Below, in pieces: positions 1 through 7,608 of a DNA stretch of 20,891 bases. Origin of the DNA: Gemmatimonadota bacterium (GTDB lineage: Bacteria > Gemmatimonadota > Gemmatimonadetes > Longimicrobiales > Longimicrobiaceae); assembly GCA_019348265.1 (NCBI GenBank), contig JAHWJV010000010.1, positions 1 through 20,891 on the forward strand. The letters are read 5' to 3'. The position numbers and the translations under genes are program-made. Within the stretch, counting starts at the first letter, position 1; every line of letters starts with the position of its first letter. The notes beneath the pieces are model-generated. The model saw nothing but the letters and a program-made list of their open reading frames with translations. It made no database searches and was not told the origin of the DNA.

Positions 1-1
1 C

Positions 2-454
2 GGCCTGGAGACGATGCCGGTCCTCGGGGAGGCAGCGGTCGGCGCGGTCTTCCTGCCCGGCGGCCCGCAGCTGCGGGCCGCAGTGCGCGCGCAGAACCTG
101 TTCGCGCAGCCGCTGCGGGTGCCACCGCAGTGGTGGATCGACCAGCTGCGCTTCGGCGGCGGCCGGCCGATGCTGACCGCGTCGCTGGCCTGCAAGCGCG
201 CGATCCTGGACGGCGCCGGACAGCACCACCTGGTCCTGGACCGGCTGGCCGAGCTCACCGTGCCGACCCTGGTGATGTGGGGCGCGCTGGACAAGGTCGT
301 CCCGCTGGTGCAGGGGCACCGCGCGGCGAAGCTCATCCCGGACTGCCGGCTCGAGGTCCTGCCGGTGTCCGGTCACGTCCCGCACGTCGAGACACCGGAC
401 GCGGTCCTGGTCCCGCTCCTGCGCTTCCTGACCGACACGCAGGGCAGGACATGA
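2..454 (+). CDS. alpha/beta hydrolase, C-terminal part (5' end outside window)
   Basis: The open frame enters from the left edge (first full codon at 2) and stops at 452-454, giving the last ~150 residues of an alpha/beta-fold hydrolase. The end of the fold is clear: a beta strand followed by W-G-A-L-D-K-V-V-P, whose Asp is the usual catalytic acid, then V-S-G-H-V-P-H-V-E, whose first His is the usual catalytic histidine. The nucleophile elbow and oxyanion loop lie outside the window, so the substrate cannot be told; the spacing resembles MhpC-type C-C or ester hydrolases. The stop overlaps a downstream ATG as ATGA (451-454), the mark of a coupled operon. The very GC-rich codon use looks actinobacterial and differs from the rest of the window. 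This gene probably belongs to another genome or another locus joined here (see the junction). Confidence 0.75.
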   Translation, partial: GLETMPVLGEAAVGAVFLPGGPQLRAAVRAQNLFAQPLRVPPQWWIDQLRFGGGRPMLTASLACKRAILDGAGQHHLVLDRLAELTVPTLVMWGALDKVVPLVQGHRAAKLIPDCRLEVLPVSGHVPHVETPDAVLVPLLRFLTDTQGRT

Positions 455-2736
455 CCACGCTCGACGTCGCGCGCGCGAGCCCGGCGCAGCAGGTCGGCGT
501 TGCCGAGCGTGTACCCGGCCAGCTGCTGCGCGATGCGCATCACCTGCTCCTGGTACACGATCACGCCGTACGTCGGCTCGAGCACCTCGGCCAGGTCCGG
601 GTGGGCGTAACGCACCGGCTCCTGCCCGAGCTTGCGGCGGATGTAGACCAGGTCCATCCCCATGTCGAGCGGACCGGGGCGGAGCAGCGCGTTCGCGGCG
701 ATCAGGTCGTCGAAGCGGTCCGCCTTCATGGCCCGCAGCTTCTCGGTGGCGAGCGACGATTCGAACTGGAAGACGCCCGCCGTGCCGCCACGCGCCAGCA
801 TCCGGTAGACGGCTGGGTCATCGAGGGGAAGATCCTCGGCGCGGCTGTACTCCTCCCCGGTCTCCGGGTGTCGTAGCGCCTTGTGCCGCGCGCGGATGAT
901 GGTCACCGCGTCGTGAATGACGGTGAGCGTCTTCAGTCCCAGGAAATCCATCTTCAGCATGCCGGCCTTCTCGAGGCAGGTCATGTCGTACTGGGTGACG
1001 ATCACCGTCTCGCCGTCGCCGGCGCCGGAGCCCTTCGTCCCCTGGGTGCAGACCGGGACGTACTCGTCCAGCGGGCCGGGGGCGATGACCACGCCGGCGG
1101 CGTGCACGCTCGAGTGGCGCGAGAGACCCTCCAGCGTCATGGAGTGGTCGAGCAGCTTCCGGTAGCGCTCGTCCGTCTCGTACAGCTGCTTGATCTCGGG
1201 GATCTGCTTGGTCGCTTCCTCGACGGTCAGCGAGTACGCCGGCCCGTTGGGGATCAGCTTGGTGAGGCGGTCGGTCTCGGCGGGGAGGAAGCCCAGGGTG
1301 CGGCCGACGTCCTTCACCACCGCCCGCGACTTCATGGTCCCGAAGGTGATGATCTGGCCGACCGCGTCGCGGCCGTAGCGCTGACGTACGTACTCGATCA
1401 CCTCTCCGCGCCGCTCGAAGCAGAAGTCGACGTCGATGTCCGGCATCGAGACGCGCTCCGGGTTGAGGAAGCGCTCGAAGAGGAGGTCGAACTTGATCGG
1501 ACAGATGTCGGTGATGCCGGTGCAGTACGCCACGATGGAGCCCGCCGCCGAGCCTCGGCCGGGTCCCACCGGGATGCCATGGTCGCGAGCCCACTTGATG
1601 AAGTCGGCGGTGATCAGAAAGTATCCGGCGTATCCGAGCTTCGGGTCGTTGATCACGCTGAGCTCGAACTCCACGCGCTGCACGATGTGGGGGGGCAGAA
1701 CGCTCTTCGCCCATTCTACATCGGTGCGAGCCCCCCCGTCTTCAGTCGTCGGCCGTCGGTCCTCAGTCGGACTGACGGCTGACGACTGACGACTGACGAC
1801 TTCCGTCCCGTACCGCTCCACCGCGCCGCGCCAGACCCAGTCGCTGAGCATCTCCGCCTCGGAGGCGAAGCCGCGCTCGGCGACGGGAAAGGCCGGGACG
1901 TAGTACTTCTTCTCGAACTGGACGTCCACCTCGTCCGCGATGCGGAGGGTGTTCTCTATCACGTCCGGGCGGCCGGGAAAGTGGTCGGCGATCTCCCCGT
2001 GGTTCTTGAAGTACAGTCCGTCGTCGTAGTGCATGCGATCGGGATCGGAGTAATCCTTGCCGAGGCCGATGCAGAGGAGAACGTCGTGGGCCTGGTGGTC
2101 GTCGGAGCGGAGGAAATGGGTGTCGTTGGTGGCGACGACGGGGAGGCCGATCTCGTCGGCGAGCCGGAAGATCTTCTGGTTCAGCTCGGCCTGGCCGGGC
2201 GAGCCGTGCGCCTGCACCTCTAGGTAGTAGCGGCCGTCGAAGAGCTCGGCGTGCCATGCAGCGGCCTCGCGTGCTGCATCCCAGCGGTCCTCCATCAGGT
2301 GCTGGGCGATCTCACCGGCCAGGCAGGCGCTGGAGACGATCAGCCCCTCCGAGTGGCGCGCGAGCACCTCCCGGTCGATCCGCGGCTTGTAGTAGAATCC
2401 CTCCGTGTACCCGATCGAGGAGAGCTTCGCCAGGTTCTTGTACCCCCGGGCATCTCGGGCGAGCAGGACCAGGTGGTAGTATCCCTTCTCGTCCTTCCCC
2501 TTGCTGCGGTCGAGCCGACTGCCCGGCGCGACGTACGCCTCCATCCCTATCAACGGCTTGATTCCGGCCTTCTTCGCCTGCTCCTGGAAGACCCAGGCGC
2601 CGTACATCACGCCGTGATCGGTAAGCGCGAGCGCGGGCTGCTCGAACTCCTTCGCGCGCTTGATCAGGTCGCCGACGCGGTTCGCGCCGTCGAGGAGCGA
2701 ATACTCCGAGTGGCAGTGCAGGTGACAGAACGACAT
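373..2736 (-). CDS. dnaE: DNA polymerase III alpha subunit DnaE, truncated at the junction
   Basis: Catalytic subunit of the replicative DNA polymerase. Residues 1-753 are authentic; the last ~34 residues, below about position 478, are read through foreign sequence. The PHP domain is at the N terminus with metal-ligand-like motifs H-L-H-C-H-S-E-Y-S (5-13) and T-D-H-G (about 40). The polymerase core shows G-P-G-R-G-S and M-P-D-I-D-V-D-F with catalytic Asp 433 and 435, and the third catalytic Asp at about 597 in M-D-F-L-G-L. Family members are about 1150-1200 residues, so the fingers, beta-binding, OB and tau-binding regions are missing. Oddly, residues about 313-333 are a translated intergenic-type inverted repeat (1738-1800) inserted in frame before the V-L-P-P-H-I-V-Q-R-V segment. 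The ATG at 2736 is chosen because the PHP domain begins there; no strong Shine-Dalgarno is seen. Confidence 0.93.
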   Translation of the reverse strand: MSFCHLHCHSEYSLLDGANRVGDLIKRAKEFEQPALALTDHGVMYGAWVFQEQAKKAGIKPLIGMEAYVAPGSRLDRSKGKDEKGYYHLVLLARDARGYKNLAKLSSIGYTEGFYYKPRIDREVLARHSEGLIVSSACLAGEIAQHLMEDRWDAAREAAAWHAELFDGRYYLEVQAHGSPGQAELNQKIFRLADEIGLPVVATNDTHFLRSDDHQAHDVLLCIGLGKDYSDPDRMHYDDGLYFKNHGEIADHFPGRPDVIENTLRIADEVDVQFEKKYYVPAFPVAERGFASEAEMLSDWVWRGAVERYGTEVVSRQSSAVSPTEDRRPTTEDGGARTDVEWAKSVLPPHIVQRVEFELSVINDPKLGYAGYFLITADFIKWARDHGIPVGPGRGSAAGSIVAYCTGITDICPIKFDLLFERFLNPERVSMPDIDVDFCFERRGEVIEYVRQRYGRDAVGQIITFGTMKSRAVVKDVGRTLGFLPAETDRLTKLIPNGPAYSLTVEEATKQIPEIKQLYETDERYRKLLDHSMTLEGLSRHSSVHAAGVVIAPGPLDEYVPVCTQGTKGSGAGDGETVIVTQYDMTCLEKAGMLKMDFLGLKTLTVIHDAVTIIRARHKALRHPETGEEYSRAEDLPLDDPAVYRMLARGGTAGVFQFESSLATEKLRAMKADRFDDLIAANALLRPGPLDMGMDLVYIRRKLGQEPVRYAHPDLAEVLEPTYGVIVYQEQVMRIAQQLAGYTLGNADLLRRARARDVERGHVLPCVSVRKRRSGTRTASGVSTCGT
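451..482 (+). other. Sequence junction between hydrolase operon and dnaE
   Basis: On the plus strand, ATG at 451 (overlapping the hydrolase stop) begins an apparent next gene reading M-T-T-L-D-V-A-R-A-S. On the minus strand, DnaE is well conserved up to A753 (codon 480-478), the end of A-D-L-L-R-R-A. The family continues M-G-K-K, but here it reads R-A-R-D-V-E-R and then stops at 373. Both genes are therefore broken within about 25 bp of each other. This fits either an assembly chimera or a real rearrangement; the sequence alone cannot separate them. Confidence 0.7.
1738..1800. repeat. Heptamer inverted repeat A, inside dnaE
   Basis: Arms 1738-1767 and 1771-1800 flank a 3-nt loop; 24 of 30 positions pair. 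The right arm is near-tandem TGACGAC/TGACGGC heptamers. On the dnaE strand the same words read GTCGTCA. The element is 63 nt, a multiple of three, and has no stop in the dnaE frame. Its words match elements D and E, which lie between genes. Confidence 0.8.
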
Positions 2737-2829
2737 CTGTGAGATCGAACCCTCGGGGAGGGGACACGGACGATGCGATCCCGCGCACCGGCATGCACTT
2801 ACGGCGCGACGGCTACGGACGGGGCAAAC

Positions 2830-2844
2830 GCAATCGCTGATTGC
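2830..2844. promoter_or_regulatory. Short palindrome in the dnaE / ABC divergent gap
   Basis: GCAATC-gct-GATTGC is a perfect 6+3+6 dyad, followed directly by the self-complementary ATTTAAAT (2845-2852). It lies just downstream of the proposed dnaE promoter in an AT-rich island that is unusual for this DNA. It could be an operator; no regulator is identified. Confidence 0.3.
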
Positions 2845-2849
2845 ATTTA

Positions 2850-2879
2850 AATATGGCCACGAGGGTCGGTCTGAGGCAA
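2850..2879 (-). promoter_or_regulatory. Possible sigma70-type promoter for dnaE
   Basis: On the minus strand, TTGCCT (2879-2874) and CATATT (2855-2850) are separated by 18 nt, about 115 nt upstream of the dnaE ATG. This is the only AT-rich patch in the gap. The match is moderate and visual only. Confidence 0.3.
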
Positions 2880-2896
2880 GGGAACGGGGCGGGCCG

Positions 2897-2974
2897 GAAG
2901 TTCGAAATGCAATGTTCGAAGTGCAAAGTACCGCAGATCAGTTACTTTGAACTTTGCACTTTGAACTTTGCTTC
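2897..2974. repeat. Heptamer inverted repeat B, between dnaE and the ABC genes
   Basis: The right arm (from 2943) alternates ACTTTGA and ACTTTGC heptamers; the left arm (2897-2930) carries the diverged complement. Over the inner 30 positions 21 pair, around a 12-nt loop (2931-2942). The element ends only a few bases before the ATG at 2980, and the in-frame TTG at 2968 lies inside its right arm. The words match element I (15706-15768). Confidence 0.75.
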
Positions 2975-2979
2975 TGCCC

Positions 2980-3729
2980 ATGCTCCGACCTCCTTCTCCT
3001 GCATCCCTCAGCGTCGTCGGCGTATCCAAGCGCTACGGTCACACTCAGGCTCTGGACGCAGTGAGCCTGGAGCTGCCGGCGGGTGCCTGTCTGGCGCTGG
3101 TGGGGGAGAGCGGCTCGGGTAAGACCACCCTGTTGCGAATGTTCAACCGCATGGTGGAGCCGGACTCGGGGCGGGTGCTGTTGGATGGCGCGGAACTGCG
3201 CGGGATGGATCCGGTGGCGCTGCGGCGCAGCGTCGGATACGTGCCCCAGGAGGGCGGGTTGCTGCCGCACTGGCGGGTGCTCAAGAACGCGGCGCTGGTT
3301 CCCTGGCTGCAGGGTGAGGCCGAGCCGGAGATCGCCGCCGCGAAGGCGCTCGCCCTGGTGGGACTCGAGCCGGAGCGCTTCGGAGAACGCTGGCCGCGAG
3401 AGCTCTCCGGCGGGCAGCAGCAGCGCGTCGCCATCGCCCGCGCGCTCGCCGCGCGGCCACGGATCCTCCTGCTGGACGAGGCATTCGGCGCGCTGGACGC
3501 CATCACGCGCGGTGAGCTGCACGAGACCTTTCTCGCGCTGCGGGAGGAGGTCCCCGTCACGACCGTGCTGGTCACCCACGACCTCGCCGAAGCCGCCACC
3601 CTGGCCCAATGGATCGCGGTGATGCACCACGGCCGGGTGGAGCAGCATGGGGCGCCGCGGGAAGTGTTCGCGGCGCCCGCCACGGACTACGTCGCGCGGC
3701 TGGTCGCCCGCTCGGGGGTGCTGCGATGA
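2980..3729 (+). CDS. Osmoprotectant/quaternary-amine ABC transporter ATP-binding protein
   Basis: Energises import with the fused SBP-permease encoded next, whose ATG overlaps this stop (ATGA at 3726). All ABC motifs are present: Walker A G-E-S-G-S-G-K-T-T (about 42-50), Q-loop Y-V-P-Q, signature L-S-G-G-Q-Q-Q-R (from 142), Walker B L-L-L-D-E with D166 and E167, and switch V-T-H-D. The A-F-G-A-L-D-A-I-T-R stretch is typical of the ProV/OpuCA/OsmV family. At 249 residues it lacks the C-terminal CBS pair of ProV and OpuCA, which are about 380-400 residues. I chose the ATG at 2980; an in-frame TTG at 2968 lies within repeat B, and neither has a clear ribosome binding site. The substrate is not determined: glycine betaine, choline, carnitine or ergothioneine are all possible for this family. 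Confidence 0.9.
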   Translation: MLRPPSPASLSVVGVSKRYGHTQALDAVSLELPAGACLALVGESGSGKTTLLRMFNRMVEPDSGRVLLDGAELRGMDPVALRRSVGYVPQEGGLLPHWRVLKNAALVPWLQGEAEPEIAAAKALALVGLEPERFGERWPRELSGGQQQRVAIARALAARPRILLLDEAFGALDAITRGELHETFLALREEVPVTTVLVTHDLAEAATLAQWIAVMHHGRVEQHGAPREVFAAPATDYVARLVARSGVLR

Positions 3730-5318
3730 CCCGGCTGGCGCGCTGGGCGCTCGCCGTCGGCCTGCTGCTCGCGCTGGTGACCGCCCCTGGCGCTCAGGCG
3801 CCCGGCGGGAGCCCCGTGGTGGTCGCATCCAAGCCGTTCGGCGAGTCCTACCTCCTCGCCGAGATGTTCGCGCAGGCGCTCGAGCAACGGGGGTTCGCGG
3901 TCGATCGCCGGTCCGGTCTGGGAGCGACCGAGATCGCCTTCGGCGCGTTGCGCGCCGGCGCGATCGACGTCTACCCGGAGTACACCGGGACCGGGCTGCT
4001 GGCGCTGCTCGGCGAGGAGCCGAGGGGCGACGCGCGGGCGGTCTTCCTGCGCGTCTCCCGCGCCTTCCCGGAGCGATGGGGGACGCACTGGCTCCCACCG
4101 CTCGGTTTCGAGAACACCTACGCCATCGCTGTCCGGCGCGAGACGGCGGAGCGTTATCGCCTGAAGACGCTGTCCGACCTGGCCCGGGCCGCCCCCGAGC
4201 TCACCGCCGGGTTCAGCCCGGATTTCATCGGCCGCGCCGACGGGCTCGCCGGGCTGCGCGAGGCATACGGACTTCAGCTCCGGGACGTGCGCTCGCTCCT
4301 GCAGTCGGTCAAGTACCGGGCCCTCGACGAGGGCGAAGTAGACGTCATCGACGGCTATTCCACCGACGGCCTGATCGCCAGATACGACCTGGTGGTGCTG
4401 GTAGACGACGCTGGCTTCTTTCCACCGTACGAGGCGGCCGCGGTCGTCGGCCGGCGACTCTGGGAATCGCAGCCGGCGGCCGTCGCGGCGCTGAGCGCGC
4501 TCTCCGGCAGGATCGGGGTGGATCGGATGCGGGTCTGGAACGAGCGGGTGGAGGCCTCCGGAGAGCCCGTATCGCGGGTAGCAGCGGACGCGCTGCGTGA
4601 GATCGGTCTTGGATCAGTGGGCCGCGCGGGCGGTGGTGCCGTCGGCACCGCGGCGCCGGGCAGCGAGGGGGAGCCGTCGCTGGCGGGGTACTTCTGGGCG
4701 CGCCGCTCGCTGCTTCTCCGGCTGGTGCTGCGGCACCTGCTGCTCGTGTCCGTCTCGCTCGCCGCCGCCGTCGTAGTCGGGGTGCCGCTGGGGCTGCTGC
4801 TGGAGAGAGCCCGCTGGGGCGCGGAGACCACCCTGCGCGCGACCGGGCTCCTGCAGACGATCCCGAGCATCGCCTTGCTCGCCTTCATGATCCCGCTGCT
4901 GGGTATCGGCGTGCTCCCCGCGCTGGTCGCCCTGTTCCTCTACTCGCTCTATCCGATCGCGCGGAACAGCTACACCGGCGTACGCCACGCCGCGCCAGAG
5001 GCGGTGGAGGCCGCGCTCGCCCTGGGAATGACACCCGGCCAGGTGCTTCGGCACGTTCGCCTTCCGCTCGCCGCTCCCGTCGTCGCAGCCGGGATCCGCA
5101 CCGCCGCCGTCTTCGCCGTCGGGACCGCCACCCTCGCCGCCTTCATCGGCGCCGGCGGCCTAGGCGACCCCATCGTTTCCGGCCTCGCCCTCTCCGACGT
5201 CCGCATGATCCTACTGGGGGCCGTACCCGCCGCCCTGCTGGCGCTGGTAGTCGACCTGGCGTTGGGTGCGGCGGAGAGAGCGGTGACGCCGGGACCGAAG
5301 AGAAATTCTGAATCTTGA
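3726..5318 (+). CDS. Fused substrate-binding/permease protein, OpuC/EgtU type
   Basis: Predicted to bind a quaternary amine outside the membrane and pass it through, powered by the ATPase just upstream. It has 530 residues. A signal peptide (A-L-A-V-G-L-L-L-A-L-V, about 7-24) is followed by an OsmF/OpuCC-type binding domain (about 30-295) with D-V-Y-P-E-Y-T-G-T at 81-89, E-N-T-Y-A-I-A and D-G-Y-S-T-D. A Gly/Pro-rich linker precedes the transmembrane domain (about 330-513, five to six helices) with the EAA loop E-A-A-L-A-L-G-M-T near 424-440. The binding domain precedes the membrane domain; the fused relatives I recall (OpuABC, EgtU) have the reverse order. The ATG at 3726 overlaps the ATPase stop, which fixes the start. 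The stop at 5316-5318 lies inside repeat C, which encodes the last few residues. Confidence 0.9.
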   Translation: MTRLARWALAVGLLLALVTAPGAQAPGGSPVVVASKPFGESYLLAEMFAQALEQRGFAVDRRSGLGATEIAFGALRAGAIDVYPEYTGTGLLALLGEEPRGDARAVFLRVSRAFPERWGTHWLPPLGFENTYAIAVRRETAERYRLKTLSDLARAAPELTAGFSPDFIGRADGLAGLREAYGLQLRDVRSLLQSVKYRALDEGEVDVIDGYSTDGLIARYDLVVLVDDAGFFPPYEAAAVVGRRLWESQPAAVAALSALSGRIGVDRMRVWNERVEASGEPVSRVAADALREIGLGSVGRAGGGAVGTAAPGSEGEPSLAGYFWARRSLLLRLVLRHLLLVSVSLAAAVVVGVPLGLLLERARWGAETTLRATGLLQTIPSIALLAFMIPLLGIGVLPALVALFLYSLYPIARNSYTGVRHAAPEAVEAALALGMTPGQVLRHVRLPLAAPVVAAGIRTAAVFAVGTATLAAFIGAGGLGDPIVSGLALSDVRMILLGAVPAALLALVVDLALGAAERAVTPGPKRNSES

Positions 5319-5409
5319 ATATCTTGAATTTTGAATGTTGAATCACGGGCTGCGCTGCCTCCGCAATTCAACCTTCGACGTGATTCAACATTCGAAACTT
5401 CTTTTTCTC
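5297..5409. repeat. Inverted repeat C, between convergent genes
   Basis: The left arm (5297-5346) is near-tandem TTGAATN words at mostly 7-nt spacing; the right arm is 5380-5409. The inner 14 bp (5333-5346 with 5380-5393) pair perfectly around a 33-nt loop, and pairing decays outward. The element contains the stop of the SBP-permease gene and reaches the stop codon of the opposing acyl-CoA dehydrogenase. It could serve as a two-way terminator. Confidence 0.7.
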
Positions 5410-7375
5410 ACCCTCCCGCTCCTACCTGCGTCGCCTCCCTGGTGTCCGAGAGATCGCTGCCGGAGGGGCGCGTGCGGCCGGCGCCGGGGGCGGGCGGGGC
5501 GAGCTGGGTCCCGTCGGGGATCACCTGCATCGCGCCGCGCTCGAGCCACGCGTGCTCGCCCCGCAGCACTTCCTGCGAGAGGCGGTAGAGGCTGCTGTCG
5601 GCGTTCTTGAAGAGCCGGTGGAAGAGCTCCTGGGTCCGCATCCGACTGCCCTTGCAGAAGACATCCGCCATACGCACCGCCTGCTCCGCCTCGGGGGTGC
5701 CGCGCATCGAGTGCGCGCGCACGATGGTCGCGGCCATCGCGTATAATTCGGCGCCGATGTCGACGAAGCGAAATAGCAGCGCCTGCTTCCGCTCGAGCTT
5801 CGCCTGGTAGCGCCCCATGGCGAAGAACATGCTCCGCGCGAGGCGTCGTGAGGAGCGGTCGATGTACTGGAGGTGCGGCGCGAGGTCGCCGAACTCCGAG
5901 TAGCGCGGCCAGCGACCCCAGCCCACGAACTGCTTCGGGAGCCATGTCGCGTAGAAGGCGCCGGCCTTCGCGAGCGCGCCCGCCTTCTTCCCCGCGCTGG
6001 CGCGTGGATCGATCAGGTCCCCGGCGACCTGCAGGTGCGTGTCCACCGCCTCCCGCGCGATGAAGAGCCGCATGATCTCGGAGGAGCCCTCGAAGATCCG
6101 GTTGATGCGGAAGTCGCGCATCATCCGCTCGACGGGGATCGGGAACTCGCCGCGCTCGCGAAGGGAGTCCGCGGTCTCGTAGCCGCGCCCGCCGCGGATC
6201 TGCAGGCAGTCGTCCACGATCTTCCAGCCCATCTCCGTCGTCCAGAGCTTGGCGATCGCCGCTTCCAGGCGAATGTCGTTGCGCGCTTCGTCCGCGAGCA
6301 GCGAGGAGAGCTCGCCCATCGACTCGATCGCAAAGGTGTTCGCGGCCATGTTGCCGATCATCTGGGCGACACCCTCGTGCTTGCCGACCGGCGCGCCCCA
6401 CTGCACCCGCTCCGCCGCCCACTTTCGCGAGATCTCCGTCGCGACCTTCCCGCCCGCCGCGCAGCTCATCGGCAGCGTGAGCCGCCCGGTGTTCAGCGTG
6501 ATCAGCGCGAGCTTCAGCCCCTTCCCCTCTCCCCAGATGATGTTCTTTCTCGGCACCCGTACGTCGTTGAAGCGGATGACGCCGTTCTCGATCGCCTTGA
6601 GCCCCATGAAGTGGCAGCGGGTCGCGATCTCGACTCCCGGCGCGTCCGCCTCCACGATGAAGGCGGTGATCTGCGGGATCTCCTTTCCGTTCTTGATCTT
6701 GGAAGGCGTACGCGCCATCACCACGAAAAGCTCGGCCAGCGTGCCGTTGGTGATCCAGAGCTTCTCGCCATTGATCAGAAAGGACTCGCCGTCCTCCGTC
6801 GGCGTGGCGACGGTGGTCATCGCGGCCGGATCCGAGCCGACCCCGGGCTCGGTCAGCGCGAAAGCGGAGATCGCCCCCTTCGCGCAGCGCGGCAGGTACT
6901 CCGTTTTCTGTTCCGGAGTGCCGAACAGCTTGATGGGCTGCGGCACGCCGATCGATTGATGGGCGGAGAGCAGGGCGACCAGGTTCCCGTCGTGGCTGGT
7001 TACCAGCTCGACCGCGCGGCCGTAGCCGACCTGCGAGAGTCCCAGGCCGCCGTACTCCTCGGGGATCTTCATCCCGAACGCGCCCAGCTCGCGCAGCCCG
7101 TCGATCACCCGGTCCGGGATCTTCCCCTCGCGGTCGATCGCGTCCGAATCCACGTTCTCGCGGAGGAACCGCTCGAGCTTCACCAGGAAATCATCCGTCT
7201 TGCGGCGATCTTCCGGCGTCTGCTGCGGATAGGGATGGATCAGGTCGAGCCGGAAGCGGCCCAGGAACAGCTCCCGCACGAAGCTGGGGTTCGTCCACTC
7301 CGTCTCGCGCGCCGCCTCGGCCACATCGCGCGACTCCTGCTCGCTGGGACCAACCGCACTTCTCGCAACGCTCAT
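5408..7375 (-). CDS. Acyl-CoA dehydrogenase, VLCAD/ACAD9-like
   Basis: FAD enzyme that oxidises acyl-CoA to 2-enoyl-CoA in beta-oxidation, passing electrons to ETF. It has 655 residues, much longer than the ~380 of short- and medium-chain enzymes, and carries the extra C-terminal helical region of VLCAD/ACAD9 types. Visible: N-terminal helical domain with I-P-E-E-Y-G-G-L-G-L, FAD/substrate segment A-L-T-E-P-G-V-G-S-D, L-W-I-T-N-G, and I-F-E-G-S-S-E-I with Glu 429 where VLCAD has its catalytic base. The last ~25 residues are low-complexity and run into repeat C. The start at 7375 (M-S-V-A-R-S) has a GGAGGA ribosome binding site about 10 nt upstream, preferred over an in-frame ATG at 7426. Substrate chain length cannot be read from sequence. 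It stands alone, with no ETF or thiolase gene in the window. Confidence 0.9.
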   Translation of the reverse strand: MSVARSAVGPSEQESRDVAEAARETEWTNPSFVRELFLGRFRLDLIHPYPQQTPEDRRKTDDFLVKLERFLRENVDSDAIDREGKIPDRVIDGLRELGAFGMKIPEEYGGLGLSQVGYGRAVELVTSHDGNLVALLSAHQSIGVPQPIKLFGTPEQKTEYLPRCAKGAISAFALTEPGVGSDPAAMTTVATPTEDGESFLINGEKLWITNGTLAELFVVMARTPSKIKNGKEIPQITAFIVEADAPGVEIATRCHFMGLKAIENGVIRFNDVRVPRKNIIWGEGKGLKLALITLNTGRLTLPMSCAAGGKVATEISRKWAAERVQWGAPVGKHEGVAQMIGNMAANTFAIESMGELSSLLADEARNDIRLEAAIAKLWTTEMGWKIVDDCLQIRGGRGYETADSLRERGEFPIPVERMMRDFRINRIFEGSSEIMRLFIAREAVDTHLQVAGDLIDPRASAGKKAGALAKAGAFYATWLPKQFVGWGRWPRYSEFGDLAPHLQYIDRSSRRLARSMFFAMGRYQAKLERKQALLFRFVDIGAELYAMAATIVRAHSMRGTPEAEQAVRMADVFCKGSRMRTQELFHRLFKNADSSLYRLSQEVLRGEHAWLERGAMQVIPDGTQLAPPAPGAGRTRPSGSDLSDTREATQVGAGG

Positions 7376-7443
7376 CAGGCTGTCTCCTCCGGCTCGGGAC
7401 GCGGTTTGTGCTGGCAAAGCGCGCAATAAGCGGACCGGGTAAG

Positions 7444-7555
7444 GTCGTCAGTGCCACGGTCTTCAGTCGCCGGTCCGACGTACCCGTAACGCGTTCATGC
7501 AGCGGGCGATCTCCGACAGTTCGAGACTGGCGACTGGCGAGTGACGACTGACGAC
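7444..7555. repeat. Heptamer inverted repeat D, in a divergent gap
   Basis: The right arm (7525-7555) runs as heptamers ACTGGCG, ACTGGCG, AGTGACG, ACTGACG. The left arm (7444-7475) pairs over the outer 9 bp (7444-7452 with 7547-7555) and over 11 of 12 inner positions (7464-7475 with 7525-7536), with a diverged middle and a 49-nt loop. Its word class matches A and E. It lies between two divergent start codons, so it cannot be only a terminator. Confidence 0.7.
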
Positions 7556-7608
7556 TTCCCCTGGCACCCCCCCTGCATGGTGCGGACAAACCCTATACGG
7601 AGGCGAAC

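Noticed and set aside
1738..1800. Frameshift or intein in dnaE
   Set aside because: The frame is kept on both sides, the insert is only 63 nt and is a periodic inverted repeat with no splicing motifs.
5873..7429. Long open frame of 518 codons on the plus strand
   Set aside because: It is antisense to the acyl-CoA dehydrogenase, has no recognisable domain, and arises from GC-rich codon use.
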